From assembly GCA_035498175.1 (NCBI GenBank), contig DATKAJ010000047.1, forward strand, positions 1 through 44,502: a stretch of 44,502 bases of DNA, written 5' to 3'. Below the pieces are notes generated by a model, which saw only the letters and a list, made by a program, of their open reading frames with translations, searched no databases and was not told the origin of the DNA. Position 1 is the first letter of the stretch. Every line of letters begins with the position of its first letter. Shown piece by piece: positions 24,952-33,787 of the stretch. Both the position numbers and the translations under genes were made by a program. This DNA comes from JALORV01 sp035498175. Lineage in GTDB: Bacteria > Pseudomonadota > Gammaproteobacteria > Burkholderiales > Burkholderiaceae_F.

Positions 24952-26823
24952 ATGTCTGACGCCGTCGTCCGCCGCCTCGCCGCGATACTGATCGCAGATG
25001 TCGTGGGGTACTCACGGCTGATGGAGCGCAATGAGACCGGCACTCACACGCGCCTGCGAGCAGTGCGCGATGAGGTGACGGACCCGGCGATCCGCGCCAG
25101 CGGTGGCCGGATAGTCCGCACAGTCGGCGACGGCCTGCTGGTCGAGTTTCAGAGTGCGGGCGCGGCGTTGCGCGCGGCCGTGGCCATCCAGCGCGAGATG
25201 CGCGCGCGCAACGAGGGTCTGCCGCAGGACGAGCGGATCGACTACCGAATCGGCATCAACATCGGCGACATCATCGTGACGCCGGAGGACATCGAGGGCG
25301 ATGGCGTCAACCTGGCCGCCCGGCTGCAGGCGTTGGCCGATCCTGGTGGAATCTGCGTATCGCAGGCGGTGCAGGCGCAGGTGCGCGAGGACCTCGGCGT
25401 CTCGTTCGTCGACGCGGGCGAGCAGCGGGTCAAGAACATCGGTCGCCCGGTTCAGGTCTACCGTGTCGCGCTGGAACCGCCGACCGCCTGGGATCGCGCC
25501 CGCGCCCGCCTGCGACTGTGGCGCCGCGATGCGGGGCTGCGCGGAGTCGCTGCGGGGCTTGGCGTCGTTGCGCTGGCGACCGCAGCTAGCGCGCTCTGGT
25601 GGTCGCAGCGTTCGTTCAGCCCACCACGGCTGTCGGTGGCCGCAGTGCCGTTCGCCGCCGTGCCGGCGGACGTGCAGAACACCCAGCTCGCGCTGGCGCT
25701 GAACGCAGAACTGCGCAATGGCCTCGACCGGCTTGCCGGCGGCGGCTTGTTCGCCGTGCCCCAGATCGACGCCGGCGCGGAAACGGATGCCCGCGCGATT
25801 GCGCGCCGCCTGAACGTCCGCCACGTGCTGACGGGCACGCTCAAACGCAGCATCAACCGCCTTGACGTGCTAGCGCAACTGGTCGACGGCGAGTCCGGCA
25901 CGACCGTGTGGTCGGATCAGTTCTGGTTTGCGCAGGACGAGACGAATCGCGCCGACCGACTCGCGGCCGCGCGCCTTTCGGCTGCACTGCGGCTCGAGTT
26001 GCTGCGGGCCGAGGCCAGGCGTGCCGAGAAGAAGCCCGCCGCGGAGCGCGATGCGACCGACCTCGGGGCGATGGCGTATGTCGTGATCTATGGTCCGGAC
26101 TACACGGACCGCAGGCGTATGCAGGAGCTGATCGCCGCGCTTGCCGACGCGCTTGCGCGCGAGCCGAACAATGTGCTCGCGCTCGTGACCCTGGCGGAGC
26201 TGCTCAATTTCGAGATCGAATATCTGACGACAGAGCAGGCGGCGCCGCTGAAGGCAGAAGTTCTGGCCCTGGCGAAGCGCGCGCTGGCGGTCGCCCCCAA
26301 CGATGGCGAAGCCTGGATGGCCTATGCGGGCGGGCTCGAACTGTCGCACGAGTACGCGGCGGCCCTGGAAGCGTCGCGGCGCTCGCTGGTGGTGGATCCG
26401 ACGAACGTTTACGCGATGCTGTACCACGCACGCCTGCTCATGCTGAACGGCCAGTTCGATCCGTCCGTGCGACAGGCGCGCAGCGCCGCCGAGATCGCGC
26501 CGCAGATGCAGGACGTGGGCGGCACCGCAGCGCTGGTCGAATGTCAGGCGCTGTACTACAAGGGCAGCACTGCGGAGGCCACCACGGCCTGCGAACGCGC
26601 GACCGGCCTCGGCGTCAGCGGCTACGTCACCTCGATGCTGCTGGCCGCCCTGTACATCAACAGCAATGAACCCGCGAAAGCCGCAGCAGCGCGTGACCGC
26701 GCCATGAAGGAGTTTCCGGGACTTCGGCTCAATACCTTCTTCGAGTCGCGCAATGACGGGCCGCTGGCGCCGCAGATCGCGAGGTGGTCGAGCGACCTCA
26801 AGAAGGCGGGCTTCGCAGAATAG
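24952..26823 (+). CDS. Class III adenylate/guanylate cyclase with membrane segment and TPR region
   Basis: A 623-residue protein. The N-terminal cyclase domain has both metal aspartates: Asp16 in LIADVVGYSRLM and Asp60 in VGDGLLVEF. RIGINIGDIIV and GDGVNLAARLQALA are further family landmarks. One transmembrane helix follows (about 202-222, GLGVVALATAASALWW). After it come a TolB-like segment (about 228-330, with VRHVLTGTLKRSINRLDVLA) and TPR-type repeats to the end. Such cyclases are common in proteobacteria as stand-alone signalling proteins. The ATG at 24952 has TGGAGC 6 bp upstream; a GTG at 24904 would add 16 residues. It is divergent from the papain-like peptidase. Whether it makes cAMP or cGMP cannot be read here. 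Confidence 0.87.
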   Translation: MSDAVVRRLAAILIADVVGYSRLMERNETGTHTRLRAVRDEVTDPAIRASGGRIVRTVGDGLLVEFQSAGAALRAAVAIQREMRARNEGLPQDERIDYRIGINIGDIIVTPEDIEGDGVNLAARLQALADPGGICVSQAVQAQVREDLGVSFVDAGEQRVKNIGRPVQVYRVALEPPTAWDRARARLRLWRRDAGLRGVAAGLGVVALATAASALWWSQRSFSPPRLSVAAVPFAAVPADVQNTQLALALNAELRNGLDRLAGGGLFAVPQIDAGAETDARAIARRLNVRHVLTGTLKRSINRLDVLAQLVDGESGTTVWSDQFWFAQDETNRADRLAAARLSAALRLELLRAEARRAEKKPAAERDATDLGAMAYVVIYGPDYTDRRRMQELIAALADALAREPNNVLALVTLAELLNFEIEYLTTEQAAPLKAEVLALAKRALAVAPNDGEAWMAYAGGLELSHEYAAALEASRRSLVVDPTNVYAMLYHARLLMLNGQFDPSVRQARSAAEIAPQMQDVGGTAALVECQALYYKGSTAEATTACERATGLGVSGYVTSMLLAALYINSNEPAKAAAARDRAMKEFPGLRLNTFFESRNDGPLAPQIARWSSDLKKAGFAE

Positions 26824-26859
26824 ATGTGTCGGGGCAGCGCGAAATGCGGCGGCCCGCCC

Positions 26860-27435
26860 CTAGCGCCCCAGCGCGCGCTCGATCCGCCGGTCGGGTATTA
26901 GCCAGATCAGCGCGACGGCCACGTAGATGGTCTGTGCAACCCATGCGCCGAAGAACGTCGAGACGATCGCGCAGACGTACAGCAGCGGCGAAAGCCTGCC
27001 CTTCCAGTCCGATCCGATCGCCGCTTTCAGGAGCGACTGCTGGCCCTGGACGGCGATGATCGTCTGCTGCAGCAGCCAATAGGCGCAGGCCGCCATCAGC
27101 AGCACCACGCCATAGAACGCCGACGGCACCGGCGCGAAGTGGTTCTCGCCCATCCAGCCCGTGACGAACGGGAACAGCGAGAGCCAGAAGAGCAGGTGCA
27201 GGTTCGCCCACAACACGGCACCCGATACCTTCGAGCAGGCATGCAGCATGTGGTGGTGGTTATTCCAGTAGATGCCGACGTAGACGAAGCTCAGGACATA
27301 ACTCAGGAAGACGGGCAGCAGTGGAACGACTGCCTCGAGTGTCTCGCCGTGCGGCACCTTCATCTCGAGGACCATGATGGTGATGATGATGGCGAACACG
27401 CCATCGCTGAATGCCTCGAGCCTGCCTTTGCCCAT
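26860..27435 (-). CDS. TMEM175-like (DUF1211) potassium channel protein
   Basis: A 191-residue membrane protein with the TMEM175/DUF1211 signature at the very start: RLEAFSDGVFAIIITIMVLE, whose F-S-D motif lines the pore in known members. About six hydrophobic helices follow, including FLSYVLSFVYVGIYW, LWANLHLLFWLSLFPFV and AFYGVVLLMAACAYWLL. Bacterial members conduct potassium as multimers. The gene starts 37 bp after the 3' end of tRNA-Ser(GGA) on the same strand with no terminator visible between them, so readthrough from the tRNA promoter is possible. It is convergent with the cyclase gene. Confidence 0.88.
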   Translation of the reverse strand: MGKGRLEAFSDGVFAIIITIMVLEMKVPHGETLEAVVPLLPVFLSYVLSFVYVGIYWNNHHHMLHACSKVSGAVLWANLHLLFWLSLFPFVTGWMGENHFAPVPSAFYGVVLLMAACAYWLLQQTIIAVQGQQSLLKAAIGSDWKGRLSPLLYVCAIVSTFFGAWVAQTIYVAVALIWLIPDRRIERALGR

Positions 27436-27472
27436 CTCGATTCCGGAAGCCGCGGGGGACTACACAGGGAAC

Positions 27473-27563
27473 TGGCGGAGAGAGTGGGATTCGAACCCAC
27501 GATAGGCTATTCACCTATACACGCGTTCCAGGCGTGCGCCTTCAACCGCTCGGCCATCTCTCC
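27473..27563 (-). tRNA. tRNA-Ser (anticodon GGA)
   Basis: A 91-nt serine tRNA with the long variable arm of class II tRNAs. The acceptor stem pairs GGAGAGA with TCTCTCC, the anticodon arm is CACGC-CTGGAAC-GCGTG (anticodon GGA, reading UCC/UCU codons), and the T arm holds GGTTCGAATCC. The 3' CCA is encoded. A TATAAT box lies 14 nt upstream of the mature 5' end. Confidence 0.96.
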
Positions 27564-27577
27564 CGCAAGGGCCGCGA

Positions 27578-27583
27578 ATTATA
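27578..27583 (-). promoter_or_regulatory. -10 box of tRNA-Ser(GGA)
   Basis: A perfect TATAAT in the context GATATAATTCGCGG, 14 nt before the tRNA 5' end. A GC-rich stretch follows it, as expected for a stable-RNA promoter. No consensus -35 is clear; the region at that distance overlaps the T-tract of the preceding terminator. Confidence 0.65.
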
Positions 27584-27600
27584 TCGGCGGCAAGCGCTCC

Positions 27601-27629
27601 AAAAAAAAGCCCGCGGCTTGCCGCGGGCT
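27601..27629 (-). terminator. Rho-independent terminator of the symporter operon
   Basis: On the minus strand AGCCCGCGG, loop CAAG, CCGCGGGCT form a 9-bp perfect stem whose right arm runs into eight T. It starts 20 bp after the symporter stop codon and closes the acs-to-symporter transcript before tRNA-Ser(GGA). Confidence 0.93.
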
Positions 27630-27648
27630 CGAGCCGGCGGATCATGCC

Positions 27649-29751
27649 TCAGGTGGCCTGCGTGCTTAGCGTGTCTCCCTTCAGGTTGGGGTACCGCACG
27701 TGCTCGACCAGTTCCTGTGTCTGGCGATCCGGTTGCGGCGTCACGATGCTGACGACGAGGATCGTCAGGATGCCGAGCGGAATCCCGAAGATGGCCGACG
27801 AGATCGGCGCGATGCCGAACCACGCCGGGTAGTCGGCGGCATTCAGGCCGAGCATCTGCTGGAAGAACGGATAGCGCGTGGCCATGTAGTACATCGTGAT
27901 GCCGAGGCCCGCCAACATGCCCGCGATCGCACCCGACTTGTTGGCGCGCTTCCAGAACACCCCCAGGACGAGGGCCGGGAAGAACGCCGCAGCCGCGAGC
28001 GAGAACGCCGCACCGACCAGGAACAGGATGTCCCCCGGCTTGAGCGACGTCACGTATGCCGCCGCAAGCGCCACGACCAGCAGCAGGATCTTGGAGATCG
28101 TCACCCGCTTCTGCGTCGAGGCGTTCGGGTTGATCATCTTGTAGTACATGTCGTGCGACAGCGCGTTGGCGATCGTCAGCAGCAGGCCGTCCGCGGTCGA
28201 GAGTGCCGCGGCCAGGCCACCCGCAGCCACCAGGCCTGAGATCACGTACGGCAGGCCAGCGATTTCCGGTGTCGCCAGGACGATGATGTCCTGGCCCAGC
28301 CGGATCTCGGCGAGTTGCACGATGCCGTCCCGGTTGATGTCCGTCACGCTCATCAGAGTCGGATCGATCTTGGCCCAGGCCGCCACCCAGGTCGGCAGGT
28401 TGGAGAACGACGTGCCGACGACGTTGTTGTAGATCTCGTACTTGACCAGCACGGCCAGCGCAGGCGCGGTGAAGTAGAGGAAGAAGATGAACAGCAGCGA
28501 CCAGAACACCGACTGCCGCGCCTCGTTCACTGAGGGCGTCGTGTAATACCGCATCAGGATGTGAGGCAGCGCGGCCGTCCCGACCATCAGGCAGAAGATC
28601 AGCGCGAGGAAGTTCAGGCGCTTGTTGTCGCGGTCCTTCTCGCCCGCCTCGCCCGTCTTGCTGGTCGGGAACGGTGTCGCGTGCGGCAACGGCGGCGCGG
28701 CGCGCGCGCTGTTCGCCGCCACCTGGCTCTGCCACACCGTCTTGGCCTCGGCCGCGCTCTTCGGATAGTCAGCCAGCGCCTTCTCCGCGCCGCGGATATC
28801 GGCGACCGGAGCGTTCTCCGACTTCAGGACCTCAACCTTCTTCGCGGCTTCGGCGCGGCCGGTCTCCCACGTTGCCGGCAAGCCGTCGATGCGCTTCTTC
28901 GCATCCGCGGCGCGGTCCGCGAAGATCTTGCGCACCTGTACCTCACCCGGGTCGACGGTCAGCTTCTTCTCAAGCGCGGTGACCTTATCCAGCACGCCGC
29001 CATAGACGAACTGCGGCAGCGGAATGCCGGTGATCTTCACCGAAAGCCACACGACCGGAATCATGTACGCGACGATCAGGATGATGTACTGCGCGACCTG
29101 CGTCCAGGTGACCGCACGCATCCCGCCGAGGAAGGAGCAGACCAGGATGCCGGCCAGGCCGAGGAACACGCCGACGCCGAACTCGACGCCGGTGAAGCGC
29201 GAAGTGATCAGGCCGACGCCGTAGATCTGTGCCACCACGTAGGTGAACGAGCACAAAATCGCCGCAAAGACGCCGATCGAACGGGCGATGTTGCCGCCGT
29301 AGCGCGCCCCGAGGAAGTCCGGGATCGTGAACTGCCCGAACTTGCGCAGGTAGGGCGCGAGGAACAGCGCCACCAGGCAGTAGCCGCCCGTCCAGCCCAT
29401 GATGAAGGCCAGCCCGTCGAAGCCCTGCAGGTAGAGCCCACCCGCCATGCCGATGAACGACGCGGCCGACATCCAGTCCGCGCCGGTCGCCATACCGTTG
29501 AAGAACGCCGGGACCCGTCGCCCCGCCACGTAGTACTCGGCGACGTCCGCCGTGCGCGCCATGATCCCGATGCCGGCATAGAGCGCAATCGTCGCGAACA
29601 GGAAGACGTAGCCGATCCAGACTTTCGGCAGGCCCATCTGCTCGAGCACCGCAAGCGCCAGCAGGAAAACGATGAAGCCGCCCGTGTACCAGGTGTAGTA
29701 CTTGCGCAGCTGGTTGAAGAACGCCCGATTGGAGGAAGCGGTAACGGCCAT
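27649..29751 (-). CDS. Sodium:solute symporter, VC_2705 subfamily (large subunit, ActP-related)
   Basis: A 700-residue SSS-family transporter with 13 or more hydrophobic helices, for example VEFGVGVFLGLAGILVCSFL and AYMIPVVWLSVKITG. Between helices there is a hydrophilic insertion of about 150 residues (about 245-395, rich in Lys, Ala and Glu, probably helical or coiled), which distinguishes this subfamily from E. coli ActP. The sodium-site helix region SGLVAAGGLAAALSTADGLL is present. It probably imports acetate or a related small carboxylate for Acs. The ATG at 29751 overlaps the stop of the DUF4212 gene by one base (TGATG) and has AAGGAGA upstream; a GTG one codon earlier is possible. It is the last gene of the operon. 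Confidence 0.88.
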   Translation of the reverse strand: MAVTASSNRAFFNQLRKYYTWYTGGFIVFLLALAVLEQMGLPKVWIGYVFLFATIALYAGIGIMARTADVAEYYVAGRRVPAFFNGMATGADWMSAASFIGMAGGLYLQGFDGLAFIMGWTGGYCLVALFLAPYLRKFGQFTIPDFLGARYGGNIARSIGVFAAILCSFTYVVAQIYGVGLITSRFTGVEFGVGVFLGLAGILVCSFLGGMRAVTWTQVAQYIILIVAYMIPVVWLSVKITGIPLPQFVYGGVLDKVTALEKKLTVDPGEVQVRKIFADRAADAKKRIDGLPATWETGRAEAAKKVEVLKSENAPVADIRGAEKALADYPKSAAEAKTVWQSQVAANSARAAPPLPHATPFPTSKTGEAGEKDRDNKRLNFLALIFCLMVGTAALPHILMRYYTTPSVNEARQSVFWSLLFIFFLYFTAPALAVLVKYEIYNNVVGTSFSNLPTWVAAWAKIDPTLMSVTDINRDGIVQLAEIRLGQDIIVLATPEIAGLPYVISGLVAAGGLAAALSTADGLLLTIANALSHDMYYKMINPNASTQKRVTISKILLLVVALAAAYVTSLKPGDILFLVGAAFSLAAAAFFPALVLGVFWKRANKSGAIAGMLAGLGITMYYMATRYPFFQQMLGLNAADYPAWFGIAPISSAIFGIPLGILTILVVSIVTPQPDRQTQELVEHVRYPNLKGDTLSTQAT

Positions 29752-30014
29752 CACAGGTCTCCTTCGTCGACGCCGTACTCGACGTCAAGTTGGCGCATCT
29801 TCTTGGCGTAGTAGTACAGGATCATGACGTAGATGATCAGCGAGCCCTGCGCCGCCATGTAGAACGAGAGGGGCCAGCCGAAGAAGCTGATCTCCGACAA
29901 GGGGATCGCGAAGTACCCCATCACGAAAGTGACGAGAAACCAGATGAAGAGCAGCACCCCGGTGATCTTGAGGTTCCTGCTCCAGTACTGCCTGTGTCGT
30001 TCAGTGAGCTGCAT
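29751..30014 (-). CDS. DUF4212 symporter small subunit
   Basis: An 87-residue membrane protein with two transmembrane helices (ITGVLLFIWFLVTFVMGYF and AQGSLIIYVMILYYYAKKM), starting MQLTERHRQYWSRNLKI, which is typical of the DUF4212 small subunit that accompanies VC_2705-type sodium/solute symporters. The functional equivalent next to ActP in E. coli is YjcH. AAGGAG precedes the ATG at 30014. Its stop overlaps the symporter start, so the two are translationally coupled. Confidence 0.9.
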   Translation of the reverse strand: MQLTERHRQYWSRNLKITGVLLFIWFLVTFVMGYFAIPLSEISFFGWPLSFYMAAQGSLIIYVMILYYYAKKMRQLDVEYGVDEGDL

Positions 30015-30051
30015 GTCGAGTGTTCTCCTTGGGTTGTCTCCATCCCGTTGC

Positions 30052-30693
30052 TCAGGTGCCGTGTGCTGCGTTCCCCTCCTTGCTTGACGTGACTTCCGCA
30101 CTGCGCTGCGACGCCCGCGGTGGCGTCCGCGCGATATCGCGCTTCAGCGTCGCGGCATACTTCGGCTCGAATTTCTGCAGTTCGTCGTGGACCTTTCCGG
30201 CTTCGGCGGCCTGGCCCAGGTGGTGGTAAGTCATGGCGAGCTGGTAGTAGCCGTACGGCGAAAACGGCTGCAACTTGATATTCCGGCGCAGCGCCTCGAC
30301 CGCCTCGGTCAGGCGCCCCTGGCGGATCAGCACGAGCCCGAGTCCATACCAGGCGCGATCGATCGACGGCTTGAGTTCGAGCGAGCGGCGGAAGGCCCGT
30401 TCGGCGTCCTGCAGTTCGTCGCGCTGGTCGTGCAGGTATCCCAGGTTGAACCACGCCTCTGCATTGGCCGGATTCAACGCCACGATCGCCTCGAATTCCT
30501 CCATTGCGCCGGGCGAATCTCCGGTTTCGGCCAGCAGGTTGCCGAGCGCGGCGCGTGCGACCTCGTCGCGCCCATTCAGCGCGACGATGCGGCGCAGGTC
30601 GTCGATGGCGCTCGCCTTGCGGTCGAGCAGCACGTCGAGGCTCGCCTTGCGGTTGAGCCACCAGGTCGACAGGGCGCGCTCGATCGCGTTCAC
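30052..30693 (-). CDS. TPR-repeat protein in acetate operon
   Basis: A 213-residue soluble protein with four or five tetratricopeptide repeats, for example AEAWFNLGYLHDQRDELQDA and DRAWYGLGLVLIRQGRLTEA, and an N-terminal helix (VNAIERALSTWWLNRKASLD). The last about 30 residues are basic and Ser-rich. The start is the GTG at 30693, whose GTGA overlaps the stop of the upstream membrane-protein gene by four bases. TPR proteins mediate protein contacts; here it may assemble the transporter or Acs, but no direct evidence is in the sequence. Confidence 0.8.
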   Translation of the reverse strand: MNAIERALSTWWLNRKASLDVLLDRKASAIDDLRRIVALNGRDEVARAALGNLLAETGDSPGAMEEFEAIVALNPANAEAWFNLGYLHDQRDELQDAERAFRRSLELKPSIDRAWYGLGLVLIRQGRLTEAVEALRRNIKLQPFSPYGYYQLAMTYHHLGQAAEAGKVHDELQKFEPKYAATLKRDIARTPPRASQRSAEVTSSKEGNAAHGT

Positions 30694-31025
30694 TGCTGCA
30701 CCTGCTGGAAGCGCGCGCAGACCGGCTGCGCGGGACTGGACGCGCACGAACTGCGCAGCGACAGCGAAACGAAGAGCCAGACGAAGACAAGCAGAAACAG
30801 CGTGGCGAGCGGGATGTGCGTGTCGAGCACGACACGCGGCGTCACCTTGCGAACGATCCAGGTGAAGGGACTCGCGACCGTCTGGAACAGCCGGTAGACG
30901 ACGTTGTTGCCGCGTCGGCCCCAGGCAAAGATCCCGACGATGAACTGACCCAGCAGGGCCATCACCGCCACTTCCAGTACCGCCTTCACGAGGACCAGGA
31001 GGAAGGCCACGTGATCAATCTCCAT
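30690..31025 (-). CDS. Small membrane protein of unknown function
   Basis: A 111-residue protein with two hydrophobic helices (about 6-33, FLLVLVKAVLEVAVMALLGQ, and about 70-90, PLATLFLLVFVWLFVSLSL). A positively charged loop lies between them. A short tail with two cysteines (SSCASSPAQPVCARFQQ) follows. I do not recognise a named family. The ATG at 31025 was chosen over a GTG three codons upstream. It lies between acs and the TPR gene, overlapping the latter by four bases, so it belongs to the acetate/symporter operon and may be a membrane partner of the TPR protein. Confidence 0.7.
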   Translation of the reverse strand: MEIDHVAFLLVLVKAVLEVAVMALLGQFIVGIFAWGRRGNNVVYRLFQTVASPFTWIVRKVTPRVVLDTHIPLATLFLLVFVWLFVSLSLRSSCASSPAQPVCARFQQVQQ

Positions 31026-31199
31026 TGACGGCACCCGCCTGCGCGGTGCCCATCACTCCCTGATTCCGGTCGGTGCTCTGGTGGCGCCTGACCGTGCTGC
31101 GCTCGGGCTTCGCTGCGGGCCGGATCGACCCCGCGCCGCCCCTCTGCGGGGCACACCAGCCCCGCGCGCTCACCTCCTCATCGGATTCCGACCCGCTAC

Positions 31200-31212
31200 C
31201 TTTGAGCGGCCC

Positions 31213-31218
<6 letters not shown>
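31200..31218 (-). terminator. Weak hairpin at the end of acs
   Basis: CTTTGAG, loop GGCCG, CTCAAAG (7-bp stem) includes the acs stop codon and its surroundings. No T-tract follows. It may attenuate or protect the acs message ahead of the 187-bp gap to the next operon gene. Confidence 0.35.
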
Positions 31219-33183
<1,965 letters not shown>

Positions 33184-33529
33184 GTCTCCCTACTCCGCCA
33201 CGTTCTGTTTTCGTATCGTCGCCAGTAGCTCGCGCGGACGGTAGGTAGCCGCGCTTACACAAGGCTGACATTGAACGGCAAATCCATACTACAACGCAGC
33301 GGCCTGGGGCATGGAAACGACAAGCCTTGCGCTCGCTCAACACTTTATACGGGTTCACCCTAGGAAGCGGGATGTTTGCGCCCACGCGCATAGGGGTGTG
33401 ACTGCTCGCGGACCACTTGCACGACCCGCGCGTTCGCGACCTCTTCCGACTGTCGCTCGTCGAATGCGAGTGGGATCCCTCGCCCATCCGCATCGGCCAA
33501 ACGAAAGGGCCCTTGAGGGCCCTTTGTTC
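33184..33529. other. Upstream region of acs and downstream region of tRNA-Ser(CGA)
   Basis: About 346 bp without a supported gene. It holds the tRNA terminator at 33504-33525 and, nearer to 33200-33360, presumably the acs promoter. A TATAAA on the minus strand near 33341-33346 has no matching -35, so I do not call it. Translated frames here show no recognisable protein. Confidence 0.4.
33504..33525 (-). terminator. Terminator of tRNA-Ser(CGA)
   Basis: On the minus strand AAAGGGCCC, loop TCAA, GGGCCCTTT form a perfect 9-bp stem starting four bases after the tRNA's CCA end, followed by CGTTT. The short T-run and position support a rho-independent terminator for the tRNA transcript, or for a serS-tRNA transcript. 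Confidence 0.85.
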
Positions 33530-33620
33530 TGGCGGAAGGGGTGGGATTCGAACCCACGGTACGGTAGAACCGTACACCGGATTTCGAATCCGGCGCATTC
33601 GACCACTCTGCCACCCTTCC
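33530..33620 (-). tRNA. tRNA-Ser (anticodon CGA)
   Basis: A 91-nt class II tRNA. Acceptor GGAAGGG pairs with CCCTTCC; anticodon arm CCGGA-TTCGAAA-TCCGG gives anticodon CGA (UCG codons). The long variable arm is TACGGTTCTACCGTA, and the T arm holds GGTTCGAATCC. CCA is encoded. It lies directly downstream of serS on the same strand, and a copy of its first 23 bases lies 134 bp upstream. Confidence 0.96.
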
Positions 33621-33754
33621 CTGATCCAGCATCTGCACCTTCGACGCTTCTTTCCGCGCCGCGGCGCATTGGCTCCGGCATCACGCTCGCTGCGCTCGCA
33701 TGAGCCTTCACCGAAACCGGCCTCGCCGGTTTTCGACCACTCTGCCACCCTTCC
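33598..33754. repeat. Pair of 23-bp direct repeats, 134 bp apart, spanning the tRNA-Ser(CGA) 5' end
   Basis: The 23 bases at 33598-33620 (the 5' end of the tRNA: acceptor strand, D-arm start) recur exactly at 33732-33754. The 111 bp between them contain an inverted repeat (AAACCGGC-GAG-GCCGGTTT on the minus strand, next to the outer copy) and a GC-rich stretch with GCGAGCG in direct repetition. The layout is that of a small insertion or slippage duplication that restored an intact tRNA. Confidence 0.85.
33732..33754 (-). pseudogene. tRNA-Ser 5' fragment
   Basis: Begins GGAAGGGTGGCAGAGTGG as the intact tRNA does and stops being similar after 23 bases, before the D-loop is complete; it cannot be a functional tRNA. 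It starts 13 nt behind the TATAAT at 33768-33773, the spacing seen for tRNA-Ser(GGA), so it marks the ancestral 5' end of the gene. Confidence 0.75.
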
Positions 33755-33767
33755 AGTCGAGCCGGCG

Positions 33768-33773
33768 ATTATA
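33768..33773 (-). promoter_or_regulatory. -10 box serving the tRNA-Ser(CGA) region
   Basis: A perfect TATAAT in the context GATATAATCGCCGG, nearly the same as at the other tRNA-Ser gene (GATATAATTCGCGG). No such box precedes the intact tRNA directly, so the tRNA precursor probably starts here and carries a leader of about 140 nt with the tRNA fragment in it. Confidence 0.6.
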
Positions 33774-33787
33774 TCGATCGCGGTACG

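Noticed and set aside
33341..33346. TATAAA on the minus strand as acs promoter
   Set aside because: No -35 at suitable distance and it is about 160 bp from the start; too weak to call.
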